Assembly (NCBI GenBank): GCA_029242765.1 | Contig: JAQWTJ010000095.1 | Span: 1-47,806 of the forward strand | From: Flavobacteriales bacterium | GTDB taxonomy: Bacteria; Bacteroidota; Bacteroidia; Flavobacteriales_D; Sanyastnellaceae | Direction: 5' to 3' | DNA: 47,806 bases | Shown: positions 9,001-17,499 of the stretch, one piece after another | Position numbering within the stretch: position 1 is the first letter of the stretch | How the letters are laid out: each line of letters starts with the position of its first letter | The notes under the pieces: generated by a model | What the model saw: only the letters and a program-made list of their open reading frames with translations | Databases searched by the model: none | What the model was told of the DNA's origin: nothing | Translations under genes and position numbers: made by a program

Positions 9001-11051
9001 GGAGCACAGGCGGTGGTGTCGGTCGAGCTGAGCTCCACGACGGGGCTGTCCAGCACTTCGACTTCGCCCGTGATACTGTCCGTGCAGCCGCCCGCCGTGG
9101 TGACGGTCAGCCCGACGGCATACGTGCCGGGGCTGGTGAAGACCGGATCAGGGTACTCAGCACTCGAGGCGTCTGAGCCTTGGGTGCTGCCCGTTGGGAA
9201 AGTCCAATCATAGCCTACAATTCCACCGCCAAAATCAACGTCCGTTGTTGAGCTCGAGGGGTCCAGCGGTGTGGTTTGGCCGAAGCATGCTGCAAGCGAG
9301 GAAAAATTGGCCGAAGGGAAGGCGTTGAGCGAAATGCTCTGGCTGGCCGTGTGGTTGCAACCCGCGGCCGATGTTGTGGTGAGCTCGAACCAATACGTCC
9401 CAACCCCATTGAGTTGGACAGAAACAGGCTGACTTTCCGAGCCCAAGTCAGTGGGCGGATTCACCAGGGACCAGTCCCACGTGATCGCGTCTGTGGAAGC
9501 GTCTATGGCTTGCACGTCTAAACTTGAAGTGCAACTGTCAGTTGGCAAGGTGAAGTCGGAAGTGGGAGCGGCCAATACATCGACGCTTACCGCGTCGGTG
9601 GCCGTGCACGCAATGGCATCGATGGCGTACACCGTGACGCTGGGCGAGAAATTACCTTCCGCAGCGTAGGGGTGGCTTTGCCCGACGAGCTGCTCGAAAG
9701 GGATCATCCCTCCGACCATGGGAATATTCGGTGAGGAGGCGCCGTCGCCCCAGTTGAAGTGAAACGCGAAGTCGGCCGGCGCGGCGGGCGGGCTATAGCC
9801 CCAGGCAACGGTTTCAAATTGGAATGGTGTTCCGGGGCAGAGCGGCTCGGATGCGGCCGTGATGTTCACCGTCGGGGGCTCCACCACGCGCACTTGCACT
9901 TCAGCGGAGTCTACGCCACACAGGTTTTCAGTTAGCAGAGTAAGGGTGTATTCGCCCGTTCCAGGGAAGCTGATGTTATGGGCCAATTGACTTTCGCACG
10001 ATGCTTCCCATCCGGTCCAAAGCGTTGGGTCGGATCCACCTCCGCCCCACGACCCTCCACCCAAGTCCCATCGCTCGCGCCGTTGAAATCCGTTGGTGGC
10101 GGTGTTGTTTCCTTGCCCCCCCGAGCAGCAATTGGCACACGAGGCATTGGCCACTTGCACCTGGTCCTCGGGCCAACACAGGACCGCATCTGATAAGTTA
10201 ATTGCCGCCACATCAAGGTTCCACGTCAAAAAAGCATCGCTTAGCCCGTCTTCCAGTGTGGAGGGGCCTGCGATTTCTCCGTTGAAGTCCTCTTGAGCAG
10301 CATATCGAAGGCAGTAATTGGAATACGTCAGCAGCAGGGTGTGCCCGCAGTCGCCGCTTCCACAGGTCGGGTTGTCATAGATGTGAGAGAAGCCCGAGAG
10401 CCGGTGGATGGTCTCCCCGTCGGCCGAAGTGAAGGGGTCAATGCCAAAGGGAGCTCCGGCTTGAATTTGCGACATCGCATAGGCGGTGTTGCCCGACCCG
10501 TCGCCCCATGCGATGTCAAAGTTCCAAGTGGATGAGTAACCTCGGTCGATGTCAATTTTTGGCAGCCCTTCAAAGGGGGTGCATCCCCCGTTGATGTCAC
10601 CGTACTTCAGCGAAGCACTCGGGTTGTCAAGTTCATGCACCAAGAACCCGCTCGTTCCACCTGTGCAGAAACTCGTGGTGACCATGATTTCATAGGTCGC
10701 CCAAATGCTCGGTGTATAGGTGTGCGGTAGTGCGCTGCCATCCCAATTGCCGATGATTTCACTCTGTCCATCACCCCAGTCTACGACTACACCGGTGTGG
10801 GCGGCGGGCAAGGCCGTGAGTTCGAAAGTGAAAGGCTGGGGGTTGTCATTGACCCCGTCAATGCATTGAAACCAATGCGGCTGTGCCGCCGTTACAGCCA
10901 CCCCATCCAGTACGGTTGTGCCGGTGAACTGTGGGCATTGGGCTTGAAGATTTGAATGCGCTCCACTCAGCGCAAGCAAGCCCCACCCCAGTGTTACAGC
11001 CCGCCCCCGGATGGCTTGAAATATTTGGGCGAGAGGAGCGAAAGGGGCCAT
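6069..11051 (-). CDS. Giant secreted PKD-repeat protein with gliding-motility/T9SS C-terminal domain
   Basis: This 1660-residue protein starts with a signal peptide (cleavage near SNLQAQ, about residue 37). Many PKD-like Ig folds follow, seen as WDFGDGS-type motifs near residues 88, 181, 433, 703, 884 and 1500, among others whose motif has drifted. The stretch around residue 300 has a cysteine cluster (CANCC) and a Gly/Trp-rich insert. The last 100 residues (from about 1563) carry the gliding-motility-associated C-terminal domain: NDLFAPVI, YNRWGEMIFHTSDPEIGWNG, DVYVWKV. This domain directs export by the type IX secretion system (type B sorting). The protein is probably a surface adhesin or matrix component. 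The neighbouring PorP/SprF-like gene is its likely export partner. The exact ligand is unknown. Confidence 0.93.
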   Translation of the reverse strand: MAPFAPLAQIFQAIRGRAVTLGWGLLALSGAHSNLQAQCPQFTGTTVLDGVAVTAAQPHWFQCIDGVNDNPQPFTFELTALPAAHTGVVVDWGDGQSEIIGNWDGSALPHTYTPSIWATYEIMVTTSFCTGGTSGFLVHELDNPSASLKYGDINGGCTPFEGLPKIDIDRGYSSTWNFDIAWGDGSGNTAYAMSQIQAGAPFGIDPFTSADGETIHRLSGFSHIYDNPTCGSGDCGHTLLLTYSNYCLRYAAQEDFNGEIAGPSTLEDGLSDAFLTWNLDVAAINLSDAVLCWPEDQVQVANASCANCCSGGQGNNTATNGFQRRERWDLGGGSWGGGGSDPTLWTGWEASCESQLAHNISFPGTGEYTLTLLTENLCGVDSAEVQVRVVEPPTVNITAASEPLCPGTPFQFETVAWGYSPPAAPADFAFHFNWGDGASSPNIPMVGGMIPFEQLVGQSHPYAAEGNFSPSVTVYAIDAIACTATDAVSVDVLAAPTSDFTLPTDSCTSSLDVQAIDASTDAITWDWSLVNPPTDLGSESQPVSVQLNGVGTYWFELTTTSAAGCNHTASQSISLNAFPSANFSSLAACFGQTTPLDPSSSTTDVDFGGGIVGYDWTFPTGSTQGSDASSAEYPDPVFTSPGTYAVGLTVTTAGGCTDSITGEVEVLDSPVVELSSTDTTACAPLTLALNASDTTGTLGSGALVWNFGHGIEQSLDADGTHTFPHNFTDDTVTYTVSVAAGLAGCGTAESITVDILPSPAVWINGGQICSGETFWFEADAFGVVPGTDWAWIVDPVYSNLLGTYGTAESQFPNWNYVFINPGTTVDTVNFTLEVSHPGGCTATESATLFVQPAMSVDLDDVLQLDGSHCTPYTLETAALPVLNPVWDFGDSNNEDLPGATAHTYFSPDTFTVVLEGQSFFGCWGSDSLDVVVHGSPEVGLVSAGAVCAPGTSVLTRTQGPSDWSVEDWNLSVDLGGTTPWNGAADTALVLEAGLHLATVTGVNGFGCEASASADVLVHAEVYAAFALPESGCAPVNVDVNAESSGSDDAISTWVLHSQLGADTTTGLMPGGPAWWTSGGADSATWLVEHWVEDATTGCNAFFSDSLVVIDQPQGALSVGGLSGCDVVAELTYSGTAENYMWITGDPFQPGSTQTPGPSLTHIYGNALGTGYWATATLTASTGGCMDYDELSFEVPAWVIAEMGLPASVCSGDEINLDNLSLGVSNGGAAPLGTWTWTVDGTEMVAFEPSGVSLEAEGTSDEVAEFQLIAVHPETGCSDTAVGQVVVLGTPEPSFLINPSVIVAPVTGADLVDLSVAAAGSEAVWSASASGVVSSDGAGVAVNWDVEVWGEQSVTLELSNAGCANSVTETVLIIPLPPSIEIFGDTTGCTPLQGIFYSEVGGVADSVVWTFGQGAGGSSAGAEHVVYNNFGAALLQGYFAPGSYQVWATAYGPGGVSVNGPLHIEALEQVNAGFSVFPLVCLEAGESAHFTPYIAYPNAQYSWDFGDGSTMETTGGAPVTHSFETAGSPIVQLRVDQGLCTDSTWLSLCVEDLIGGSVSMPTAFTPLAGGGSTSGGHIGQYDVRDNDLFAPVIRGDVLAYDFSVYNRWGEMIFHTSDPEIGWNGQYQGRLCKQDVYVWKVAAVFFDASSVEYAGDVTLIRR

Positions 11052-11168
11052 ATGCAGTATACGTGGCCTCCCGCTTCAGGGTTTCAATAAAAGCGGGCGG
11101 CACTTGCCCCAAGTTACCGGTGAACTCGGGCGGGCAAATCGGCGTCTTTTCGAGTTGTTCACAGACGA

Positions 11169-12272
11169 TTATTCGTGCGGGTCTGAGAATTCTGCAGTTG
11201 ATCCAAATGCGGTGTCAGTCAGTGTTTTAAGGAAGGAGATGAGCGCTGCTTTGTGGACGTCAGGCAACATCAAGCCGCCGGTGGTGTACTTCATGAACGG
11301 GTCGATTGTTTCCGAGGGCAGACCGCCGCTATTGTAGTGGTCCACCACCTCTTCAAGTGTTGTGAAGCGCCCGTCGTGCATGTACGGCGCCGTCAATTCT
11401 ACGTTCCTCAAGGTCGGGGTCTTGAATTTCCCATGGTCCAGAGGGTTCAAAGTGACGGCTCCCACTCCGAAGTCGCTGAACACGGAGTCCAATCCATTGT
11501 TGTGTGGCAAGTAATCTGAGAATTGCAGTCCGGCTTCGCTGTGGCAGTGGAAGCAATCCGCCCCAAATTCGCCGCCGGTCACTTGCTCAGGATCGCCGCC
11601 TTCGCGGTTGAACAATTCGTAGCCCAAAAACTCCTCGGCGGTCAATTCCAACTCGCCCCGACGCCACTGATCAAAGCGACTGTTTGACGAAACCATGGTC
11701 CGCATAAACTGAGCAATCGCCATCACGATGCGGTCCTGGCTCACTTCTTCACTCCCGAAGGCGGCCAGCATCAACGGCGGGTATAGTGGGTTGGCGGCAA
11801 TGCGCTGCTCAGCCACTTCCCAGGCCAAGTTCATCTCGTCAGGGTGGGGGACTGGGTCGCGCGCCTGATCTTCCAGTGTCGGCGCACGTCCGTCCCAGAA
11901 ATAGTCGCGCGCCCAGCCCGTATTGACAATTGCCATGGCATTTCGTCCGCCAAGTGCACCGGTCACGCCGGTTGAAAATTGGTTGGGGTCAGCAAAACTA
12001 TTCTCGGGCAAATGGCACGACCCGCAACTCATGGAGCTGTCAAGTGACAGTGTCTTTTCCCAAAACAGCAGGCGCCCCAAGGCCACGCCCTCTTCGGTTA
12101 GCGGATTGTGTGCCGGGATGTCCATGGGCGGGAAGAACGGAGGGATCAACAGCTCCAAAGGCGTGGGGCCCGCCGGGAGGTCAAATTTTGGGCACTTGGT
12201 GCAGCTGCTCAGTGACACGAGCGCCGCCAGCACTCCCGTCAAGCTTACAATCCTAAGTTCGCCGTTCGTCAT
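11169..12272 (-). CDS. MbnH-like di-heme c-type protein (MauG/cytochrome c peroxidase family)
   Basis: This 367-residue lipoprotein (lipobox ending LSSC, about residue 23) has two heme c sites, CGSCH near residue 83 and CFHCH near residue 232, plus the family motif TPTLRNVELTAPYMHDGRF. This is the MauG/bacterial di-heme peroxidase fold. The gene before it encodes an MbnP-like protein and overlaps it by 4 bases (ATGA), the arrangement of MbnP/MbnH pairs. In the studied methanotroph pair, MbnH oxidises a tryptophan of MbnP to kynurenine, which creates a copper site in the periplasm. A plain di-heme peroxidase is the alternative, but the neighbour makes the MbnH reading more likely. It lies outside the inner membrane, anchored by its lipid. 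Confidence 0.87.
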   Translation of the reverse strand: MTNGELRIVSLTGVLAALVSLSSCTKCPKFDLPAGPTPLELLIPPFFPPMDIPAHNPLTEEGVALGRLLFWEKTLSLDSSMSCGSCHLPENSFADPNQFSTGVTGALGGRNAMAIVNTGWARDYFWDGRAPTLEDQARDPVPHPDEMNLAWEVAEQRIAANPLYPPLMLAAFGSEEVSQDRIVMAIAQFMRTMVSSNSRFDQWRRGELELTAEEFLGYELFNREGGDPEQVTGGEFGADCFHCHSEAGLQFSDYLPHNNGLDSVFSDFGVGAVTLNPLDHGKFKTPTLRNVELTAPYMHDGRFTTLEEVVDHYNSGGLPSETIDPFMKYTTGGLMLPDVHKAALISFLKTLTDTAFGSTAEFSDPHE

Positions 12273-13021
12273 TTCCGCTCCAAAGTCAAAGAGGCTAGGT
12301 ACAGTGCGTTGTAACGATTGGCTAGGGGGAGGTTGTCCATCGTGTGGGTGACGGCGTCAATGGACAAGTCAATCGTATCGTCGGCATTGCTCAATCCGTC
12401 GAGAATCTCACCGCGAAGGCTGAAGCCCACAGAGCTGCACTGTTCGACTGTGAAAGACTCGTCCAATTCCAACACGTTGAAGTACGCATCGCCGCCCACG
12501 TGCATTGCAAAGGGCGTATCAAAGTTCTCACCCCCGTTTAAATCAGCTTTCCCTTCAAATTTGGTGAAAATGTACCCCGTATTCCACGTCCAAAACATGC
12601 CGCCTGATCCGCCCACACCCAAAGGGTGGTCGTTGGGGTATGTTGAGGGGTCGATGTCGACGTTCAAATCCGCCGGCACGCCAATTCCAAGGCGTAAACC
12701 GGTGTACTCACCAGCGGGCAATTCCCACGCCCACCACGCGCTGTCTCCGGTGTTGTACAATTCGATGTCCGACAGTTCGACGTGCCCGTCGGCGGTCAAG
12801 GCCTCGACGCTGCCGAAGTAACACCGAAAGCCTTCTAGACGAAGGTTGTATCCCAAAGCGTCTTCGGCCGTTGCCCCGAGCTCTACGGCTTCACCTCCAA
12901 AAGTAAAGTCGGCCGTGAGTGCCACCTTGCCAGGTAGAGGCTCAACATCAGGTTCAGAGCAGCTTGGGAACAGGGCCACCACGGAAACGAGGACTACAGC
13001 TTTTTCAAAAAACAATCGCAT
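12269..13021 (-). CDS. MbnP family copper-binding lipoprotein
   Basis: This 250-residue lipoprotein has its lipobox at LFPSC, about residue 21. It has the features of the MbnP family: a beta-rich body with an N-terminal VALTADFTFGGE strand, LELSDIELYNT-like and GEYTGLRLGIGVP segments, the aromatic MFWTWNTGYIF motif, and MHVGGD. The family binds copper at the cell envelope after its partner MbnH modifies a tryptophan; several candidate tryptophans are present here (WWAWEL and FWTWN). The gene comes first in a two-gene operon with the MbnH-like gene (ATGA overlap). A -7-like box, TTCCTTTG, sits exactly 4 bases before the ATG. No methanobactin genes are visible, so the pair probably serves general copper handling. 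Confidence 0.85.
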   Translation of the reverse strand: MRLFFEKAVVLVSVVALFPSCSEPDVEPLPGKVALTADFTFGGEAVELGATAEDALGYNLRLEGFRCYFGSVEALTADGHVELSDIELYNTGDSAWWAWELPAGEYTGLRLGIGVPADLNVDIDPSTYPNDHPLGVGGSGGMFWTWNTGYIFTKFEGKADLNGGENFDTPFAMHVGGDAYFNVLELDESFTVEQCSSVGFSLRGEILDGLSNADDTIDLSIDAVTHTMDNLPLANRYNALYLASLTLERK

Positions 13022-13025
13022 TGCA

Positions 13026-13033
13026 CAAAGGAA
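13026..13033 (-). promoter_or_regulatory. Possible -7 box of the mbnP-mbnH operon
   Basis: On the minus strand this reads TTCCTTTG, one base off the Bacteroidota TAnnTTTG consensus. It lies exactly 4 bases before the ATG at 13021, so the mRNA would have almost no leader. No clear -33 TTG is seen. Confidence 0.35.
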
Positions 13034-13127
13034 TCAAATCCAGAACGTGAATTGCGTGATTAGGGTTGCTTTTTTTGAATTAGATGTCCGACCTTACAAC
13101 CTCCTCATTTTGCGATCTGATTTTCAG

Positions 13128-16100
13128 TTGAATTCGTTTATCATCCTAAGAGCTTCAGCGGGCTCAGGCAAGACCTTCAAGCTTGTCGAGCAGTATTTGA
13201 GCATCTGCCTCAGGACGGCTGCCGGGGAGAAGTTTGAGCCGTTGTACTTCACGAGAATTTTGGCGCTCACTTTCACTGTGAAGGCCGCCCAAGAAATGCG
13301 GGACCGCGTGCTGGACGAGTTGGATGTGCTTGCAAAATCGACGGAGCAGAGCGACTACTTTGATTGTTTGGCCGGCGATAGCCCGACGCCGGATCAGATT
13401 GATACGCTGAAGCAACGGGCCCAAACCGTCCACTTGGCCATGCTTGACCGCTTTGCGGACCTGTCCATTATGACAATTGATGCCTTCGTCAATCGCTTGG
13501 TCAGGGGTTTTGCCACCGAATTGAGCTTGGAGCATGATTTTCGGATGGAGTTTGATACGGACCGGCTCCTCGGCGATGCTGTGGGGCGCGTGTTGAAGCG
13601 TGTTTCAGCGACCGCAAAGGGCGACGACGCGGCCTTGACCACTTTGCTCCGAGACTTCATCGACCAGGCGGTCGAGGACGGCGGTAGCGCCAACGTCAGG
13701 AGCCATCTTTTGAAATTGAGTAAGTCTTTGGAGCAGGAGCAGATGAAGGTGCAGCTCTCCGACTTGAGTGCTTGGACGCCGGGCCAATTGCTCGCCCTGC
13801 GGAGCAAGCTTCGCCCGAAGTTGTACGCCATGAAGAGGCGAGCCATGGGGGCGGCCGAAGAGCTTGAAAAAAAGTTGAAGGACGTGCGCATCGACGACGG
13901 ATGCTTGCTCGATAAGTTTTCGGGTTCTTCGCTGAAGACTTTTTTAGCCAAAACCTCTTCGGGCTCTATTGCCCCACCTGTCCCCACTTTGATTAACCAA
14001 AGGGCGGCGGATTGTTACACTGCCAAGAGCGCTTCTCCGCGTACGGCGGAACTGGCAGCAGGCTTCAACGAGGACATCGGCCGTGTCATCCAAGAGGTCT
14101 TGAATTTGACAGACAGTCCGGAAGGTGTGGTGTTTCAAACTGAGCAGCTGATCGTTCAGCAGATTCCGTTGATTGCCTCTTTAAACGCCATTTCCCAAGC
14201 AGCAGTTGAAATTCAAGACGAGGAAAATATTCGCACATTCTCAGGATTGAATGAGATGGTATCGACAACTATCCGGGAGAACCCGGCGTCGTATTTGTTT
14301 GAAAGAACCGGCGAGCGATACCGGCATATTTTCATTGATGAGTTTCAGGACACTTCGATTACGCAGTGGCAGAACCTCTCTGTGCTGGTGGCGGAGACCT
14401 TGGCTACGAATCATCTCAGCTTGGTGGTGGGCGATCCAAAGCAGGCTATTTATCGCTGGCGTAACGGAGACTTTGAGCAGCTTATGCGCCTGCCAGAAAT
14501 TGAAAATCCGTGGGACTCTGTGGCGATTGCAGATGCCCAAAGCGCTATGATTCGCAGTGAGAACACCCCGCCTATGGGGGATAATTGGCGCTCCTCCCCG
14601 GACATTGTGAACTTCAATAGTGTGCTGTTTGAGGCCATGGCCGAGGAGTTGCCAGATGCATACCGCAAGCCGTATGATAAGGCGCGTCAGTTGCCCAGGA
14701 AGGAGTTTCCAGGTTTTGTTGAAGTAGGGGCCGTGATTGAGAGTGTGAATGAGGATCGAAAACGGAAAACGTGGGCTTGGATGGAGCAGCGGATCCGTCG
14801 AGCTTTGAGTGATGGTTTTGACGGTAGGGACGTGGCCGTGCTGGTCCGAAAAAATTCTGAGGCGACGGACTTTGCTGAATATTTAGCGGGATTGGACCAG
14901 CCGATTCCGGCGTTCACAAAGCAGAGTTTGGAGTTGGGTAAGCACCCGGCCCCGCTGGCTGTAGTGAATTTGCTTACAGCTTTGAACGACCCGCTGGATA
15001 CGGGGGCTGTAGCTCGATTTATTCAAGCCTGTGGAGCGCTGATTGTTGCGCGCGATGAGCATTGGAATGAGGCCGCCCTGTGGCTTGAACTCCAGGGCCA
15101 GGCCGACATTCATCACGTCTTGCAGAAGCTCTTGCCCTCGTTTGACCCCGCACAATTGGCCAGTGCTCCGCTGGTAGAAATTGTGGCTGCAGCCCTTCAC
15201 GCGCTTCGAGCAGATGAAGAATATCCGAGCCATGCTGAGAGCATGTTGGAGTTGGCCACCACGCGAGAGGCCATAGATCATGGCGTGTCAGGATTTTTGG
15301 AGTATTGGCATCGAAAGGGCAAAGAGGAGGGCATCCACGTGATGCCGGATCGTGCAGCGGTGCAAATTATGACGGCCCATAAGAGCAAAGGCTTGGAGTT
15401 TCCTGTGGTGATCGTTCAAGCGCTCAATTCGCCTCCCGGACCCAGCTCCTTGCTGGGCATATCCTTGGACTCGGAGCGGTTTGAGCTGCCCTGTTTGATC
15501 GCCGAGATTTCAAAGTTCAAAGGGACCGAGGGGCAGGGTGCCTACGACAAGGAAGTGGCACTCAAGACATTTGACGACTTGAACAATTTGTATGTGGCCA
15601 TGACCCGCGCCGTGGTGCGATTGCATTGTGTAATCGATTTCACACAGGATGAGACTTTAAAGAAAGCTGTACGCAAGGACGGAACAAGAATGCCGTCGCG
15701 CTTGGCTTTTGTGTTGCAGGAGAAGTTCAATTGTGACTTGACCGAGGCCCCCTTCACCACTGGAAAATTGGCAGCTGCTCTTCCCCGTGAGGAGGGCGAA
15801 AAGCCTCCGATGGGCTCGTTGAAGAACCCGGAAGCCATTCAATATGCGGCTCTTGATTTTGCTGGTCGACCGGCCGAGGTGAAATCGGTTCGCCCCGATT
15901 ACAAGGCCCCTTCCCCTGGGGAGTTGTCCGCAAGTGCTTTGGGTACAGCCGTTCATGCTGTTCTGGCGCGTGCGGTGACGGCCTCAGATCTTCAGCGCGA
16001 GCTTGATCGTCCTTGGCCGTGGTCCGAGATGTCAGCAGAAAGCTGGGCTCAGCTGCAATCCTGTGTGCGGGCTGTGGCTGATTTGCAAGGGGCCAGCCAA

Positions 16101-16379
16101 TGGTTTGACGGGTCCGGTCGGGTGATGAACGAGCGCTCTCTTTTGCTTGCAGATGGCACCGTGGGTCGTCCGGACCGCGTGGTGATCTTCGACAATCGAA
16201 TTGAAGTGGTGGACTACAAAACGGGGACCCCTTCCGAGGCGAAGCTGAAAAAGGACAAAAGCCAAGTGGCCGGCTACATGCGGGCTCTTCAAGCCTCATC
16301 GCCCGAAAAATCAGTGCATGGCGCCTTGCTTTACGGTGCGACGGCGACCGTTGAAAAGGTCACTCTACCGGTCGATTGA
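13128..16379 (+). CDS. AddA-type UvrD-family helicase with C-terminal nuclease domain
   Basis: This is the helicase-nuclease subunit of an AddAB/RexAB-like double-strand-break repair complex, about 1083 residues. Motifs in order: Walker A ASAGSGKT (residue ~10), [10 protein letters not shown], Walker B DEFQDTS (~404), [25 protein letters not shown] (~747), NLYVAMTRA (~820), then a RecB-type nuclease domain with [10 protein letters not shown] (~938), RPDRVVIFD and VVDYKTG (~1027) followed by QVAGYM. All look intact. No ATG fits: the open frame begins far upstream over the divergent mbnP gene, and conserved sequence begins at [13 protein letters not shown], so I chose TTG 13128; TTG 13110 is the alternative. 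The 3' end overlaps gmd by 20 bases tail to tail. The AddB partner gene lies at 736-3567 and is interrupted. Confidence 0.9.
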   Translation: MNSFIILRASAGSGKTFKLVEQYLSICLRTAAGEKFEPLYFTRILALTFTVKAAQEMRDRVLDELDVLAKSTEQSDYFDCLAGDSPTPDQIDTLKQRAQTVHLAMLDRFADLSIMTIDAFVNRLVRGFATELSLEHDFRMEFDTDRLLGDAVGRVLKRVSATAKGDDAALTTLLRDFIDQAVEDGGSANVRSHLLKLSKSLEQEQMKVQLSDLSAWTPGQLLALRSKLRPKLYAMKRRAMGAAEELEKKLKDVRIDDGCLLDKFSGSSLKTFLAKTSSGSIAPPVPTLINQRAADCYTAKSASPRTAELAAGFNEDIGRVIQEVLNLTDSPEGVVFQTEQLIVQQIPLIASLNAISQAAVEIQDEENIRTFSGLNEMVSTTIRENPASYLFERTGERYRHIFIDEFQDTSITQWQNLSVLVAETLATNHLSLVVGDPKQAIYRWRNGDFEQLMRLPEIENPWDSVAIADAQSAMIRSENTPPMGDNWRSSPDIVNFNSVLFEAMAEELPDAYRKPYDKARQLPRKEFPGFVEVGAVIESVNEDRKRKTWAWMEQRIRRALSDGFDGRDVAVLVRKNSEATDFAEYLAGLDQPIPAFTKQSLELGKHPAPLAVVNLLTALNDPLDTGAVARFIQACGALIVARDEHWNEAALWLELQGQADIHHVLQKLLPSFDPAQLASAPLVEIVAAALHALRADEEYPSHAESMLELATTREAIDHGVSGFLEYWHRKGKEEGIHVMPDRAAVQIMTAHKSKGLEFPVVIVQALNSPPGPSSLLGISLDSERFELPCLIAEISKFKGTEGQGAYDKEVALKTFDDLNNLYVAMTRAVVRLHCVIDFTQDETLKKAVRKDGTRMPSRLAFVLQEKFNCDLTEAPFTTGKLAAALPREEGEKPPMGSLKNPEAIQYAALDFAGRPAEVKSVRPDYKAPSPGELSASALGTAVHAVLARAVTASDLQRELDRPWPWSEMSAESWAQLQSCVRAVADLQGASQWFDGSGRVMNERSLLLADGTVGRPDRVVIFDNRIEVVDYKTGTPSEAKLKKDKSQVAGYMRALQASSPEKSVHGALLYGATATVEKVTLPVD

Positions 16380-17475
16380 CCGTGTGTCCTGAGTCGAGAA
16401 GGCATTGCTCGCGGCGCGCTTCTTCGAGATCGTAGGCCACCATTTCGCTGCACATCTCCTCCAAGGTGCAGCTGGCTTTCCAGCCCAATTGGCGTTCCGC
16501 TTTGGAAGGGTCGCCCACAAGCAAATCCACTTCGGCCGGTCGGAAATAATTCGGGTCGACCGCCACGCGCAATGCGCCAGAGTCCGCACAGTAGCCGCGC
16601 TCGTCTGAGCCTTTGCCTTCCCATCGTAGCGTGATGTCCACACACGAGAAGGCCATCTCGATGAAGGCGCGCACCGATGTGGTCCGTCCAGTGGCTAGCA
16701 CGTAATCATCCGGCTCATCTTGTTGCAGCATGCGCCACATGCCTTCGACGTAATCGCGGGCGTGGCCCCAATCCCGTTCGGCATTCAAGTTTCCGATGTG
16801 CAACACCTCCTGTTGTTCGATCGAAATGGAGGCTGCAGCTCGCGTGATCTTACGCGTGACAAACGTTTCTCCTCTCAGCGGGCTTTCGTGGTTGAACAAT
16901 ATCCCATTGGACGCATGCAAACCATACGCCTCACGGTAGTTCCGCACAATCCAATACGCGTACAACTTGGCCACCCCATAGGGGCTCCGTGGATGAAAGG
17001 GCGTGTCCTCCCGCTGCGGCACTTCGTGCACCTTGCCAAAAAGCTCGGATGTGGAGGCCTGGTAGAACCGCACCGACTTTTCCATGCCCAGAATGCGAAT
17101 TGCTTCGAGTAGACGCAAGACGCCCATTCCATCAGCGTTGGCTGTGTATTCAGGCGTGTCAAAGCTGACCTTCACATGGCTCATTGCGCCGAGGTTGTAG
17201 ATCTCGTCGGGCTGCACTTCCTGCACGATGCGGATCAAATTTGTGGCGTCGGTCAAATCACCGTAATGCAGCCGCAGCCGGATGTCGTCTTCGTGTGGGT
17301 CTTGGTACAGATGATCGATGCGCTGGGTGTTGAACAGGGAGCTGCGCCGCTTGATGCCGTGCACTTCGTAGCCCTTTTCAAGCAGAAGTTCAGCGAGATA
17401 AGCGCCGTCTTGACCAGTGATTCCAGTGATCAGTGCGCGCTTGCGTCGAGTTGGCTTTGTATCGTGTGTGGCCAT
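16360..17475 (-). CDS. gmd: GDP-mannose 4,6-dehydratase
   Basis: This enzyme converts GDP-D-mannose to GDP-4-keto-6-deoxy-D-mannose, the first step to GDP-L-fucose and related sugars, in the cytoplasm. The 371 residues match the family length. Seen: the NADP-binding [19 protein letters not shown] (residue ~17), the catalytic TSELFG and YGVAKLYAY (Tyr-x3-Lys), [17 protein letters not shown] and the [14 protein letters not shown] motif. The partner enzyme fcl is about 18 kb away at 35096-36076 on the same strand. The gene starts 24 bases after the ABC exporter stop, and its own possible promoter box (TATCTTCG) lies just upstream. Its last 20 bases overlap the end of the AddA gene on the other strand. 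Confidence 0.97.
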   Translation of the reverse strand: MATHDTKPTRRKRALITGITGQDGAYLAELLLEKGYEVHGIKRRSSLFNTQRIDHLYQDPHEDDIRLRLHYGDLTDATNLIRIVQEVQPDEIYNLGAMSHVKVSFDTPEYTANADGMGVLRLLEAIRILGMEKSVRFYQASTSELFGKVHEVPQREDTPFHPRSPYGVAKLYAYWIVRNYREAYGLHASNGILFNHESPLRGETFVTRKITRAAASISIEQQEVLHIGNLNAERDWGHARDYVEGMWRMLQQDEPDDYVLATGRTTSVRAFIEMAFSCVDITLRWEGKGSDERGYCADSGALRVAVDPNYFRPAEVDLLVGDPSKAERQLGWKASCTLEEMCSEMVAYDLEEARREQCLLDSGHTVNRPVE

Positions 17476-17486
17476 GGGCTGTGCTT

Positions 17487-17494
17487 CGAAGATA
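17487..17494 (-). promoter_or_regulatory. Possible -7 box of gmd
   Basis: The minus strand reads TATCTTCG, one base off TAnnTTTG, 11 bases before the gmd ATG. It sits in the short gap after the ABC exporter gene, so gmd may have its own promoter. Confidence 0.3.
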
Positions 17495-17499
17495 GGGGC

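Noticed and set aside
11070-11097. Hairpin CCCGCTT/AAGCGGG between the mbnH gene and the giant PKD gene
   Set aside because: Seven-pair stem with a 14-base loop and no T run on either strand; not supported as a terminator.
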